A stretch of DNA of 64,000 nt. It comes from JAMQPK01 sp035937795. GTDB lineage: Bacteria; Acidobacteriota; Vicinamibacteria; Vicinamibacterales; JAMQPK01. Under the pieces are notes generated by a model that was not told where the DNA came from, ran no database searches, and saw only the letters and a program-made list of their open reading frames with translations. A program made the position numbers and the translations under genes. The stretch spans positions 3,828 through 67,827 of the forward strand of contig DASZHO010000012.1 in assembly GCA_035937795.1 (NCBI GenBank), written 5' to 3'. Of the stretch, positions 11,303-20,583 are shown piece by piece. Every line of letters starts with the position of its first letter. The first letter of the stretch is position 1.

Positions 11303-11760
11303 CGACCACCCGTTGCCTCAGAACTGCCGCCCTCGGTCTCTTGTTCGTGACGGCGCGCGATGCCTGCGGAACCTTCTTTAACTGGCAGGACGAGTACAAG
11401 CCGGGGGAGGGGTTCCGCGGCGGTGCTGTGTCGCGTCTGGATCAGGCCGAGCATGCCGCTCTTCGCGCAATCGATGTCGCGACCGGAGAACGGCGCTGGG
11501 AGTTCCCTTACACGGCCCAGTCATGGGCCGGCGTGCTCTCGACCGCGTCAGGTCTGGTCTTCGCCGGGTCGTCGGGTAACTTCATGGCTTTCGACGCGCA
11601 GTCGGGAAAGAACCTCTGGCATTATCAGACGGGGTCGGCCTTGTACGCCGGCGCAACGACGTCCTTGCTCGACGGTCGGCAGTACGTCCTGATGCCGTCC
11701 GGCACGACGCTGACGGCCTTCGCACTTTCGGAGGCGGTGCCGGAGGCTGGAGGCCGATAG
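11299..11760 (+). pseudogene. C-terminal remnant of a PQQ-dependent dehydrogenase
   Basis: From about 11329 the translation matches the C-terminal end of quinoprotein alcohol/glucose dehydrogenases: LLFVTARDACGTFFNW, YKPGEGFRGG, LRAIDVATGERRWEF, SWAGVLSTASGLVFAGSSGNFMAFDAQSGK, LWHYQTG and a final DGRQYV. Complete enzymes are 500-700 residues; here only ~145 remain, covering the last propeller blades. The bulk of the propeller and the PQQ-contacting residues are absent upstream, where an unrelated small ORF lies. The only start is a TTG overlapping the previous stop. This is best read as a decayed gene whose 5' part was deleted. Confidence 0.75.
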
Positions 11761-11903
11761 TGAAGGAAACACGACCGATGCGTGACGATGAGCACCGGGT
11801 TCTCTTGGAGTACCTGATTCTTGCACACGGCGTGGCTGCTCCCCGCAGACGGCGCCGCGGTCTTGGAAGACACCCGGCGCCGCCATCCAACGGATCGGCT
11901 TGC

Positions 11904-13100
11904 TTACCTGGTGCCGACCATGATGATCGTGAAGGAACCCGGAACCGCGCCACCGCGGCCGCCTGCCGGTGCCGTGGTCCCCGCCGGTGGAGCCGGCGGT
12001 GCCGGCGCGGGCTCCGATGCCATCGCAAACAGATGGCCCGTCTTGCTGTCAAACGCGATGGTGCGCGCGCCGTTGAAAGACCAGGTCTTCAGGTTTTGCT
12101 CGACCTCGAAACTCGTCGGGCTCTTCTCCTTGACGATGGTCATCGTGCCATTGCCCTGGGTGCTGAACGCTTCCAGCGTCGCCGGGTTGAACGTCGCGCC
12201 GTCGGAACTGCCAGCGAGTGGCAGCCTCGCGAGGATCTTCCCATCCTTCGCACTCAGGATGACAAACGTCTGCGGCGGCTTGGCGTTGGGATCGGGCGTC
12301 GGCGGCGGTCCAGCCGGCGCTGGCTGTCCGGGCGTTCCCCGCGCCGGGGCCGCGCCGACGGCGCTGCACGCCGCGAACAGGATCTGATTCTTCACATCGA
12401 TCGCGAGCCCATTGCACCCGCCGTTGTCACCAAACGGATAGGTCGCCGTGACCTTCATCGTTTTGGCGTTGACCACGGCGACGCCGCCCGGCCGGTCCTG
12501 GAGGACCTGGTAGACGGTGCCCTTGCCGTCGGCGACGGTTTGCTCCGGCGTGCCGCCGAGATCGACGGTCCCGAGCACCGTCCCATCCGCAGCGTCAACC
12601 ACCAGTAGGCTCTTCGTCGGATGGCTGCCGAAATAGACGCGATTGTTGAAGGCGTCGCAGTAGATACCATCCGCGCTGAATCCCGCCGGAACTTCGATCG
12701 TCTTGATCAATTTCATGGTCTTGACGTCGAACATCGAGGGTTTGGGATGGTCGCTGGTGAAGCCGTGGCCCGTCTTCGGGCACACCGTCGCGCCGTTGCC
12801 GCCAACGCCCGGAATCACGCCCACCGATTCGAGCGTGTCGAGATCGAATATCGTCAACCGTTTTTCGAAGGCAGGCAACGCCGGTTTCGTATCCGTCGCC
12901 GCCTGCGCCGGCGTCGCGCCGCGCGTGATGTACAGCCGCCGGCCGGCCGTGTCTGCGTAGATGTAGTCCGTGCCGCCCTCGCCGCCGACCTTCGCGGTCT
13001 TGAGGACCCTGTACGGCCCGTCGCTGCCGGCCTGGAAGGCGAGTCCCGCTGACGTGCAGAGCGCGATCATGACAACGTGGAGAAGCGCATTTCGTCTCAT
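11904..13100 (-). CDS. Secreted YncE-like beta-propeller protein
   Basis: The 398-residue product has a signal peptide (RRNALLHVVMIALCTSAGLAFQAG) and then repeated propeller blades with YVTN/YncE-like phrasing: DYIYADTAGRRLYITRG, LTIFDLDTLESVGVIPGVGGN, SMFDVKTMKLIKTIEVPAG, LLVVDAADGTVLGTVDLGG, VAVVNAKTMKVTATYPFG. A low-complexity Pro/Ala/Gly stretch lies in the last third and another near the C-terminus (APAPPAPPAG). Such proteins are periplasmic or extracellular and of unknown ligand. An SD-like GGGAG precedes the ATG at 13100. It converges with the PQQ-dehydrogenase remnant. Confidence 0.85.
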   Translation of the reverse strand: MRRNALLHVVMIALCTSAGLAFQAGSDGPYRVLKTAKVGGEGGTDYIYADTAGRRLYITRGATPAQAATDTKPALPAFEKRLTIFDLDTLESVGVIPGVGGNGATVCPKTGHGFTSDHPKPSMFDVKTMKLIKTIEVPAGFSADGIYCDAFNNRVYFGSHPTKSLLVVDAADGTVLGTVDLGGTPEQTVADGKGTVYQVLQDRPGGVAVVNAKTMKVTATYPFGDNGGCNGLAIDVKNQILFAACSAVGAAPARGTPGQPAPAGPPPTPDPNAKPPQTFVILSAKDGKILARLPLAGSSDGATFNPATLEAFSTQGNGTMTIVKEKSPTSFEVEQNLKTWSFNGARTIAFDSKTGHLFAMASEPAPAPPAPPAGTTAPAGGRGGAVPGSFTIIMVGTR

Positions 13101-13230
13101 CTGAAAACTCCCTGCAGATTGTTGGAGGCCGAAAACACGGCTTATTGTAGCGTTAGCGAGAGGCGTTCGGCATCAGCCGCGACCTCATAATGGCACATGG
13201 ATTCGTTCTAGGAAAGCGGGAGAAGCTCCG

Positions 13231-13602
13231 ATGAGGCCCTTGGTGCCCGGATTGCTGATTCTGTGGATATTGGGGACCTGCGGTTGCCGACGCGAAGAAC
13301 GCTTCAGAACGATTGAAGGACGCGTATACGCGCGGCTCGATACAGTTCGGGGGCCCCTGGATCCCGTCGTCGGAGCGAAGATCTCGAACAACTGGGACCA
13401 GACGATCACCACAACCGACTCAAACGGCCGTTTTACGATCCGCGTGACGCGCGTGGCCGCAGATGAATTCGTGGTTCTCCGCGTCGATTGGGGTGTCAAA
13501 TCGGCGTGTCAGCGTCTGGCTGGGACGTCGCGCGATCTCTACGCAGTCGAGATTTTCCTCGACGGTGGCCGGTTCGGAAACCAACGGTGCGAATCGAGCT
13601 GA
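13231..13602 (+). CDS. Small exported protein with carboxypeptidase-regulatory-like fold
   Basis: The 123-residue product begins with a hydrophobic segment (LVPGLLILWILGTCGC) that ends in Cys residues, so it is either a lipoprotein with an imperfect lipobox or a signal-peptide protein. The mature part carries IEGRVYARL...LDPVVGAKI...TTDSNGRFTIRV, the pattern of a CarboxypepD_reg/CNA-B-like beta-sandwich. A GGAGAAG sequence sits just upstream of the ATG. The function is unknown. Confidence 0.65.
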   Translation: MRPLVPGLLILWILGTCGCRREERFRTIEGRVYARLDTVRGPLDPVVGAKISNNWDQTITTTDSNGRFTIRVTRVAADEFVVLRVDWGVKSACQRLAGTSRDLYAVEIFLDGGRFGNQRCESS

Positions 13603-13626
13603 TGGGCAGCTATTGACGATCATCTT

Positions 13627-13656
13627 TTGACAGGCCCGAATAGCCCACCTTAAAAT
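13627..13656 (+). promoter_or_regulatory. Sigma70-type promoter for the lactonase-like gene
   Basis: A perfect -35 box TTGACA (13627-13632) and a -10 box TAAAAT (13651-13656) are separated by 18 bp. Transcription would start near 13663, about 20 nt before the chosen start codon at 13684, leaving room for the SD sequence AGGAGA at 13672-13677. Confidence 0.6.
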
Positions 13657-13683
13657 CGCCCGTAGATGGCGAGGAGAGCCCGC

Positions 13684-14922
13684 ATGGTGAATATGCTGAA
13701 GCATCTCGGTGGCGCTTGGCGCGTGTGCGTGTTGATAGCGATCGCGATGGTGCCGCTCGCGGCGTTTCCGCCCGCTCAAACTTCAGCGAGACGATCGAGA
13801 GTTGCGCTTTATGCGAGCGTAGGCGAGGAGCTTATTGGCTTCAGCGTGGATGTCGAGCGGGCCACGCTAACCAGGCAATCGTCGGTGATGCTTCCGGGCT
13901 TCGTGCAGGAAGCCTGGGCGTCGCCGTTAATGCCGTTTCTCTACGTCGCGTGGAGCAACGGAGGCACCAGTTACAACGGATCCGGTGTCGAGCCGAAGGG
14001 CGATCGGTATGGTGTGACGGCGTTCAGGATCGATCCCGCATCCGGCGCCTTGCGCGCACAGGGCGCGCCCGCGTCGTTGCGCGCGCGTCCAATCTATATC
14101 ACCGGCGACGTTTCAGCCCGACATCTGCTCGTCGCCTACAACGATCCGAGCGGCATTTCGGTCCACAATATCAACAGCGACGGAACGGTCGGCTCGGAAG
14201 TCCCGCAGGCCGGCAAAATCGACGCCGGTATCTACGCGCATCAGGTGCGCGTGGTGCCCGGCAACAGGACAGTCATCCTCGTGACTCGCGGTAACCAGGC
14301 GACCAACACCACGCCGGAGGATCCCGGCGCGCTGAAGGTGTTCCGCTATGACGCTGGGCAGCTGTCGAACGAGGTATCGATCGCGCCGTCGAAGGGAATC
14401 GGATTCAGGTCGCGCCATCTGGACTTCCATCCGACTGGACCCTGGGTGTTTCTGACGCTCGAGTCCCAGAACGTGCTCGACGTCTTCAGGAGAACGAACG
14501 ACGGCTTGAGCGCCGAGCCGATCTTCAGCAAGAGCACGCTCGCTGACCAACGAGGCGTCATCCCGGGACACACGGCCAGCACCATTCACATGCATCCCAA
14601 CGGCCAGTTCGTGTACGTCGGCAATCGGGGCCCGGCCGAGGCAGGCGCGAATAACATTGCGGTCTTCCGCATCAATCAGCAGACCGGCGAGCCGACGCTG
14701 ATCCAGAACGCCGATACGCACGGGTCCACGCCGCGTACGTTCTCGCTCGACCCTGAGGGCCGGCTGCTCGTCGCCGGAAACCAGACCACGACGGACTCGC
14801 TTCCCGCTAGTCTCGCGGTATTTCGGATCGGACCTGACGGCAAGCTCGACTTCACCAAACGCTACGATCTTGCTGTCGGCCGAAAGCCGCTCTGGTGGAC
14901 GGGACTCGTCGCGCTTCAGTGA
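13684..14922 (+). CDS. Secreted lactonase-family seven-bladed propeller
   Basis: The product resembles the 6-phosphogluconolactonase/YbhE (lactonase, Pfam PF10282) propeller: VALYASVGEELIGFSVD near the N-terminus, then blades such as GVTAFRIDPASGALRAQG, ISVHNINSDG, RHLDFHPTGPWVFLTLES, STIHMHPNGQFVYVGNRG, IAVFRINQQTGEPTLIQ and PRTFSLDPEGRLLVAGNQ. A signal peptide (WRVCVLIAIAMVPLAAFPPA) makes it exported, unlike the cytoplasmic E. coli enzyme, so sugar-lactone hydrolysis inside the cell is unlikely. The ATG at 13684 is chosen over 13666 because AGGAGA lies at ideal distance. The product is 412 residues. Confidence 0.85.
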   Translation: MVNMLKHLGGAWRVCVLIAIAMVPLAAFPPAQTSARRSRVALYASVGEELIGFSVDVERATLTRQSSVMLPGFVQEAWASPLMPFLYVAWSNGGTSYNGSGVEPKGDRYGVTAFRIDPASGALRAQGAPASLRARPIYITGDVSARHLLVAYNDPSGISVHNINSDGTVGSEVPQAGKIDAGIYAHQVRVVPGNRTVILVTRGNQATNTTPEDPGALKVFRYDAGQLSNEVSIAPSKGIGFRSRHLDFHPTGPWVFLTLESQNVLDVFRRTNDGLSAEPIFSKSTLADQRGVIPGHTASTIHMHPNGQFVYVGNRGPAEAGANNIAVFRINQQTGEPTLIQNADTHGSTPRTFSLDPEGRLLVAGNQTTTDSLPASLAVFRIGPDGKLDFTKRYDLAVGRKPLWWTGLVALQ

Positions 14923-15219
14923 GGCGCCGCGCTCATATCGTCCCGAACATCAATATTCCGGTTTCATCATCATTTTCAGCGGTAGAGGCTCTCCAGCAAT
15001 CCGTCGCACAGCTTCAGGCCCGGACGCGACCGGCAAGACGGACGGCGGCAGCGGGGCAGTAGTGCGAGGTCTTCTGCGGTCATGCGGTGTTTCACGTCGG
15101 GTGTTTCACGTAGGGCTCCGCGGCGAATACCTCTTTCTCGCCTCCTGCCTGTAGCGCCTCCTGCCTTGACCGACCCGAGGCCGCATAGTACCTTTGCCGC
15201 CTCGGGTCCCTTCCCCCAC
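14923..15219 (+). other. Leader region upstream of gcvT
   Basis: No gene is evident in these ~300 bp. The gcvT frame is open from 15082, but the translation before 15220 is Arg/Pro-rich and unlike GcvT. I looked for a glycine riboswitch, the usual controller of gcv operons, and did not see its conserved core. A TTGACC at about 15167 could be part of a promoter, but no well-spaced -10 follows. Two copies of TGTTTCACGT sit 14 nt apart at 15088 and 15102. Confidence 0.4.
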
Positions 15220-16335
15220 ATGGAGCACGCTTCCACGCCACAATTGAAAAAGACCCCTCTGAACGCCCGCCATCGGGCTCTCGGCGCGCGAATGGTGCCC
15301 TTCGGAGGCTGGGATATGCCGGTCGAATACTCCGGCATCGTGGGCGAGCACATGGCCGTGCGAACCAGAGCCGGTCTGTTCGATGTGAGCCACATGGGCG
15401 AAATCGAGCTCGCCGGCAAGGACGCGCTGGCTGCCGTGCAGCTCATCAGCACGAACGACGCGTCAGGCCTCAGCATCGGGCAGGCGCAATACTCCGGGCT
15501 CACGACACCCGAGGGCACATTCGTCGACGACCTCCTTGTTTATCGGCTGGCGAGCGACCACTTTCTGCTCGTCGTGAACGCCGGCAACATCGAACGCGAC
15601 TACCGCTGGATTGCGGACCACGTGGGCAGGCTGGGGGATGTCTCGGTGGTGAATTCGAGCGCCCGCTACGCGCTCCTGTCGGTGCAAGGTCCGGCGGCGA
15701 TCGCGATCGTGCAGGAGCTCACCACGGTCGACCTTCAGTCCGTCAGATACTACTGGTTTACCCACGGCGAGGTCGCAGGCATACGAACCATCATTTCTCG
15801 GACCGGTTACACCGGCGAAGACGGATTCGAACTGTTCATGCCGCCGCAATCGGCCGAGCGGATGTGGAACACCCTGCTCGAAACCGGCGCCTCCGCGGGG
15901 CTCGTGCCGGTTGGCCTCGGCGCACGCGATACACTGAGACTGGAGGCCGGCATGCGGCTCTCCGGCCAGGACATCGACGACACGACGACCGTCCTTGAAG
16001 CCGGACTGGGCTGGATCATCGGCAAGGAGAAGAAGGAAGAATTTATCGGCCGTGCCGCCCTCGAGCAGCAGAAACGTACCGGCCTTGTCAGAAAGCTCGT
16101 CGGCTTCGAAATGACGGCGCCGGGCATCGCTCGCCACGGGTATGCGGCGATTGCAAACGGCAAGGAGGCCGTTGTGACGAGCGGCACCCAGACGCCCTTC
16201 TTGAAGAGGGCGATCGGCCTGGCGTACTTGCCGATAGAGGCCACGGCGCCGGAGACCGAATTCGAAGTGGATATCCGCGGCCGCCGCACGCCCGCGCGCG
16301 TGGTACCGTTACCCTTTTACAAACGGCCGCGCTAG
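15220..16335 (+). CDS. gcvT: Glycine cleavage system T protein (aminomethyltransferase)
   Basis: From the ATG at 15220 the product has 371 residues, the normal GcvT length. Typical motifs are TPLNARHRALGARMVPFGGWDMPVEY, FDVSHMGEIEL, SRTGYTGEDGFELF, LGARDTLRLEAGMRL and a C-terminal DIRGR..PARVVPLPFYKR. It transfers the methylene unit from lipoyl-bound aminomethyl on GcvH to tetrahydrofolate, releasing ammonia. It opens a gcvT-gcvH-gcvP cluster on one strand; with dihydrolipoamide dehydrogenase encoded elsewhere this gives a complete glycine cleavage system. Confidence 0.95.
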   Translation: MEHASTPQLKKTPLNARHRALGARMVPFGGWDMPVEYSGIVGEHMAVRTRAGLFDVSHMGEIELAGKDALAAVQLISTNDASGLSIGQAQYSGLTTPEGTFVDDLLVYRLASDHFLLVVNAGNIERDYRWIADHVGRLGDVSVVNSSARYALLSVQGPAAIAIVQELTTVDLQSVRYYWFTHGEVAGIRTIISRTGYTGEDGFELFMPPQSAERMWNTLLETGASAGLVPVGLGARDTLRLEAGMRLSGQDIDDTTTVLEAGLGWIIGKEKKEEFIGRAALEQQKRTGLVRKLVGFEMTAPGIARHGYAAIANGKEAVVTSGTQTPFLKRAIGLAYLPIEATAPETEFEVDIRGRRTPARVVPLPFYKRPR

Positions 16336-16369
16336 GAGCCCCGCACGGCCGGCACGAAATGGAGCGAGA

Positions 16370-16741
16370 ATGTATCCGAGCGATCGTCGCTATACAAAAG
16401 ATCATGAGTGGGTCGCGTTATCGGGATCGCGCGGCCGCGTCGGCATTACCGACTACGCCCAGAACCAGCTTGGCGACGTCGTCTTTGTTGAGCTTCCCGA
16501 GGTGGGGCGAACGGTGACGCAAGGACAGTCCTGCGGCACCATCGAATCGGTGAAAGCGGTATCGGAGCTCTACTGTCCGGTTTCGGGAAAGGTGGTCGAG
16601 GTGAACGGGGCGGTGACGTTGAAGCCCGAAGTCGTGAACACCGATCCCCACGGCACCTGGCTGATCGTCGTCGAGTTGAGCAATCTCAAGGAAGTCGACA
16701 ACCTGCTCACGAGCGATCAGTACGCCGACCTCGTGAAATAA
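16370..16741 (+). CDS. gcvH: Glycine cleavage system H protein
   Basis: The 123-residue protein shows the lipoyl-carrier motif GTIESVKAVSELYCPVSG, with the lipoyl-lysine at residue 62. The opening RYTKDHEWV and the mid-section LGDVVFVELPEVG are diagnostic. It shuttles the aminomethyl intermediate between GcvP and GcvT. It starts 34 nt after gcvT with a GGAGCGAG ribosome-binding site and is followed 20 nt later by gcvP. Confidence 0.95.
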   Translation: MYPSDRRYTKDHEWVALSGSRGRVGITDYAQNQLGDVVFVELPEVGRTVTQGQSCGTIESVKAVSELYCPVSGKVVEVNGAVTLKPEVVNTDPHGTWLIVVELSNLKEVDNLLTSDQYADLVK

Positions 16742-16761
16742 CAACGCTCCAGCGCGATTCC

Positions 16762-19647
16762 ATGCCTGTCCAGCGACCGGATAACTTCGAGCAGCGCCAC
16801 ATCGGCCCCGACGAACGACAGCTCCCGGGGATGCTGCGCGTCATCGGCGTGCCGTCGCTCGACGCGCTCGTCGACGCGGCAATCCCCGGTGCCATCCGGC
16901 TCAAGAGACCGCTGCAACTGCCGCCGGCCGAAGCCGAGCACGATTACCTTCACCGGCTGCGCACGGTTGCCGCCCGGAATCAGGGATTCAAGTCGTTCAT
17001 CGGGATGGGGTACTACGGCACCATCACGCCGAGCGTGATTCTGCGGAATCTGTTCGAAAACCCGTCCTGGTATACGCCTTACACCCCCTACCAGGCCGAG
17101 ATCGCGCAGGGCCGGCTCGAGGCGCTTCTCAACTTCCAAACCATGGTGCGCGACCTGACGGCGATGGATATTGCGACGGCGTCGCTGCTGGATGAGGCCA
17201 CGGCGGCGGCCGAAGCCATGACGTTGCTGCACCGCGTGCAACCCAGGCAGCCTTCCGGATCTCGCGACACGTTCTGGGTGTCGGAGAATGTGTTCCCGCA
17301 AACACTCGAGGTGCTGCGCGGGCGGGCCGAACCGCTTGGCATCACGATCCAGGTGGGCAGCCCGTCGGCCCCTCAATTCGGTCCCGAGGTCTATGCCGCC
17401 TTCGTCCAATCGCCCGACGACCATGGCGCGATTCTCAATCTGCGCGGCTTTATTTCGACCGCGCACAGAGCGAACCTGCTGGTGGCGGTCGCAACCGATC
17501 TGCTGAGCCTCACCTTGATCGCGCCGCCCGGAGAAATGGACGCCGACGTCGTGATTGGCAGCGCCCAGCGGTTCGGCGTACCGATGGGATACGGAGGGCC
17601 GCACGCCGCATTTCTCGCCACGCGTGAACGCTTCGTGCGGCAGGCGCCGGGCCGCATCATCGGCGTCTCGGTTGACGCCCACGGGAACCTGGCCTATCGC
17701 ATGACGCTGCAGACGCGCGAGCAGCACATTCGACGCGAGAAGGCCACGTCGAACATCTGCACGGCGCAGGCGCTGCTTGCCAATATCGCGGGCATGTACG
17801 CGGTGTATCACGGTCCGGATGGCCTCGCGTCCATTGCGAGCCGTGTCCATGAGCTGGCCGGCCGGCTGGAGCACCATCTTGTCGGGCTCGGATACCGGCA
17901 GGCGAACGCGGCCTACTTCGACACGCTCCTCGTCGAGATTCCCGGCGGCCTCGGCGCAACCACCGATCGCGTGCGTGCGGCGGCGGAGCGTGCGCGCATG
18001 AATTTCCGCTACTTCCCCGACGGCCGGATCGGCATTGCGCTCGACGAAACCACGTCGGCGCAGGATGTCGGGAACATCGCGCGCGTGCTGGCCGAGGCCG
18101 CTGCAAAACGGCCGCCGGACTCGACGATTGCTGCTTCAGGACCAATCCCCGGGGAGATGGCGCGCCGCACTCCGTTTCTCGCCCATCCGGTGTTCTCGGC
18201 GCATCGCTCGGAAACGAAGATGATGCGCTACTTGAAAGCGCTCGAGCGCAAGGACGTGGGTCTGGATCAGTCGATGATTCCACTCGGGTCCTGCACGATG
18301 AAGCTGAATGCGGCGTCGGAGATGATTCCGGTCACCTGGCCTGAATTTTCCGAGGCGCACCCGTTCGCTCCGGTGGAGCAGATGCAGGGGTACGCGCAGA
18401 TCATCCGCGAGCTGGAAGAGGCGCTGGCGGAAATCACCGGCTTCGCCGCTGTCTCGCTGCAGCCCAACTCGGGCGCGCAAGGCGAGCTGACCGGCCTGAT
18501 AGTGATCCACGCGTACCATCGCTCCCGCGGCGACGTCCAGCGGGACGTCGTCTTGATCCCCTCGTCGGCCCACGGAACGAATCCCGCCAGCGCCGTGATG
18601 GCCGGTTTGAAGGTGGTCGTGGTCGCAACCGATTCCCACGGCAACGTCGACGTGGGCGATTTGAAGGCGAAGGCCGCGCAATACCGTGAGCGGCTCGCCG
18701 CGCTGATGGTGACCTATCCGTCGACGCACGGCGTCTTCGAGGACGCGATTCAGGAAATCTGCAAGGTCGTTCACCAGGCCGGCGGCCAGGTCTACATGGA
18801 CGGCGCGAATATGAACGCGCAGGTGGGACTGACAAGCCCCGCCGCCATAGGCGCCGATGTCTGCCATTTGAATCTGCACAAGACATTCGCCATCCCTCAC
18901 GGTGGCGGCGGGCCTGGCATGGGGCCCATCGGCGTGGCCTCGCACCTCGCCGCCTTTCTGCCGGGCCATCCGGTGGTTCGCGTCGGCGGACCGCAGGCGA
19001 TTCACTCCGTGTCGGCCGCGCCGTGGGGCTCGGCGAGCATTCTGCTGATTTCCTACGGCTACATCCGGATGCTGGGCGCCGAGGGGATGACGAACGCGAC
19101 CAGATACGCCATCCTGAACGCCAACTACATCAAGCGGCGGCTCGAGGCGCATTACGACGTGCTCTATACCCGGCGCAACGGCACCGTCGCTCACGAGATG
19201 ATCTTCGATTTGCGGAAGTTCAAGCCGGCGGGAATAGACGAGCTCGACATCGCGAAGCGGCTCATGGACTACGGGTTCCATGCGCCCACGGTCTCGTTCC
19301 CCGTGGCGGGCACGCTGATGATCGAGCCGACCGAAAGCGAGTCGCAGGAAGAGCTCGACCGGTTCTGCGACGCGATGATCGCGATCCGGCAGGAAATTCA
19401 GGCGGTCGTCGACGGCAAGGCCGATCCGCGCGACAACGTGCTGAAGAACGCACCGCACACGGCGGCGGCCATCGCCGCCGACGACTGGCCGCACCCTTAC
19501 AGCCGCAACCAGGCCGCGTTTCCGCTACCGTATGTGAAGGCCGGCAAGTTTTGGCCTCCCGTCGGCCGCATCGACAACGCCTATGGCGACCGGCATCTGA
19601 TCTGCACGTGCCCCGACACGGCGGAGTACGCGGAGGCGGAACCTTAG
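16762..19647 (+). CDS. gcvP: Glycine dehydrogenase (decarboxylating), fused P protein
   Basis: The 961-residue product contains both halves of the P protein in one chain, as in E. coli and mitochondria; many bacteria instead use split GcvPA/GcvPB. The N-terminal half begins FEQRHIGPDERQ. The PLP lysine in the C-terminal half is in LNLHKTFAIPHGGGGPG (Lys707). It decarboxylates glycine and loads the aminomethyl group on GcvH. It is the last gene of the gcv cluster and converges with the class IV aminotransferase gene 12 nt away. Confidence 0.95.
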   Translation: MPVQRPDNFEQRHIGPDERQLPGMLRVIGVPSLDALVDAAIPGAIRLKRPLQLPPAEAEHDYLHRLRTVAARNQGFKSFIGMGYYGTITPSVILRNLFENPSWYTPYTPYQAEIAQGRLEALLNFQTMVRDLTAMDIATASLLDEATAAAEAMTLLHRVQPRQPSGSRDTFWVSENVFPQTLEVLRGRAEPLGITIQVGSPSAPQFGPEVYAAFVQSPDDHGAILNLRGFISTAHRANLLVAVATDLLSLTLIAPPGEMDADVVIGSAQRFGVPMGYGGPHAAFLATRERFVRQAPGRIIGVSVDAHGNLAYRMTLQTREQHIRREKATSNICTAQALLANIAGMYAVYHGPDGLASIASRVHELAGRLEHHLVGLGYRQANAAYFDTLLVEIPGGLGATTDRVRAAAERARMNFRYFPDGRIGIALDETTSAQDVGNIARVLAEAAAKRPPDSTIAASGPIPGEMARRTPFLAHPVFSAHRSETKMMRYLKALERKDVGLDQSMIPLGSCTMKLNAASEMIPVTWPEFSEAHPFAPVEQMQGYAQIIRELEEALAEITGFAAVSLQPNSGAQGELTGLIVIHAYHRSRGDVQRDVVLIPSSAHGTNPASAVMAGLKVVVVATDSHGNVDVGDLKAKAAQYRERLAALMVTYPSTHGVFEDAIQEICKVVHQAGGQVYMDGANMNAQVGLTSPAAIGADVCHLNLHKTFAIPHGGGGPGMGPIGVASHLAAFLPGHPVVRVGGPQAIHSVSAAPWGSASILLISYGYIRMLGAEGMTNATRYAILNANYIKRRLEAHYDVLYTRRNGTVAHEMIFDLRKFKPAGIDELDIAKRLMDYGFHAPTVSFPVAGTLMIEPTESESQEELDRFCDAMIAIRQEIQAVVDGKADPRDNVLKNAPHTAAAIAADDWPHPYSRNQAAFPLPYVKAGKFWPPVGRIDNAYGDRHLICTCPDTAEYAEAEP

Positions 19648-19659
19648 GCCGGGCGAACC

Positions 19660-20547
19660 TCAGGCAGGAACGGGATTGCCGATCGCCATCTTGCGAAACA
19701 TGGCGTGAAGTTCCCTGGTGATCGGGCCGGGCGCGCCGGAACCGATCTGGCGATCGTCGACCCGCACGATCGGCATTACTTCGCGAGTCGTCCCGGTCAG
19801 AAACACCTCGTCTGCGCCATACACATCGTCGTCGTGGATCATGGCCTCGCTCACCGGGATGCCCGCGGCCTGTCCGACCTCCCACATGAACTCCCGCGTG
19901 ATGCCGGGCAGCAGGCCGACGCTCAGCGGCGGGGTAAGCGCCGCGCCCCCCTTGACGATGAAGAAGTTCGAGAGCGCGCATTCGGCAAGCTCGCCCTTGT
20001 AGTTCCGCATCATGACTTCGTAGGCGCCGAGTCTGTAGCCCTCCTGCATCGCCAGGGCGCAGTTCAGCAGGTTGTTCGATTTGATCATCGGATTCACCGT
20101 CTGCGGATGATTGCGCACGATCGACGAGATGATCACCCGCACGCCGTCCGCGTACAGGTCCGCGGCCGGATCGACGTGCGGCTTGACAATCGTCACCAGC
20201 GACGGAGCAGGCGTGGCCGCCGGATCGTAGGTGAGCTCACCGACGCCGCGCGTGAGCAGGATCCGGATGTACCACTCCGTGTCGTGGGGCGCGGTCCGCG
20301 ACGCGTGCTCCACGGTTTCCGCAATCCGATCGGCCACCTCACCGTCCGTGAGGGGCACCGCCAGCGCGATCATTTCGGCAGACCGTCGCAGCCGACGCAG
20401 ATGCCGATCGATCAGAAACGGCTTGCGGTTGTACGTGCGCAGCGTTTCATACACACCCTCGCCGTACAGAAATCCATGATCGAACACCGAGACGACTGCC
20501 TGCCGCTCATCGGTGATCTTTCCGTTGACATTGACTGTCGCCGCCAT
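19660..20547 (-). CDS. PLP fold-type IV aminotransferase, branched-chain type
   Basis: The 295-residue product has FDHGFLYGEGVYETLR near the N-terminus, the PLP lysine in MIKSNNLLN (Lys156), a LAECALSNFF motif and TPPLSVGLLPGITRE. This is the class IV family of branched-chain aminotransferase (IlvE), D-amino-acid aminotransferase and aminodeoxychorismate lyase (PabC). The PGITR segment and length favour an IlvE-like role, making Val, Leu and Ile from their 2-oxo acids. The other two activities cannot be excluded by reading alone. It is divergent from nnr, 36 bp away. Confidence 0.85.
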   Translation of the reverse strand: MAATVNVNGKITDERQAVVSVFDHGFLYGEGVYETLRTYNRKPFLIDRHLRRLRRSAEMIALAVPLTDGEVADRIAETVEHASRTAPHDTEWYIRILLTRGVGELTYDPAATPAPSLVTIVKPHVDPAADLYADGVRVIISSIVRNHPQTVNPMIKSNNLLNCALAMQEGYRLGAYEVMMRNYKGELAECALSNFFIVKGGAALTPPLSVGLLPGITREFMWEVGQAAGIPVSEAMIHDDDVYGADEVFLTGTTREVMPIVRVDDRQIGSGAPGPITRELHAMFRKMAIGNPVPA

Positions 20548-20583
20548 GAGCGAAGCGTACTTCCTATGCTAGACTTCGCGCAA

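Noticed and set aside
14923..15219. Glycine riboswitch upstream of gcvT
   Set aside because: The conserved aptamer core was not found in this leader, although its position would be right.
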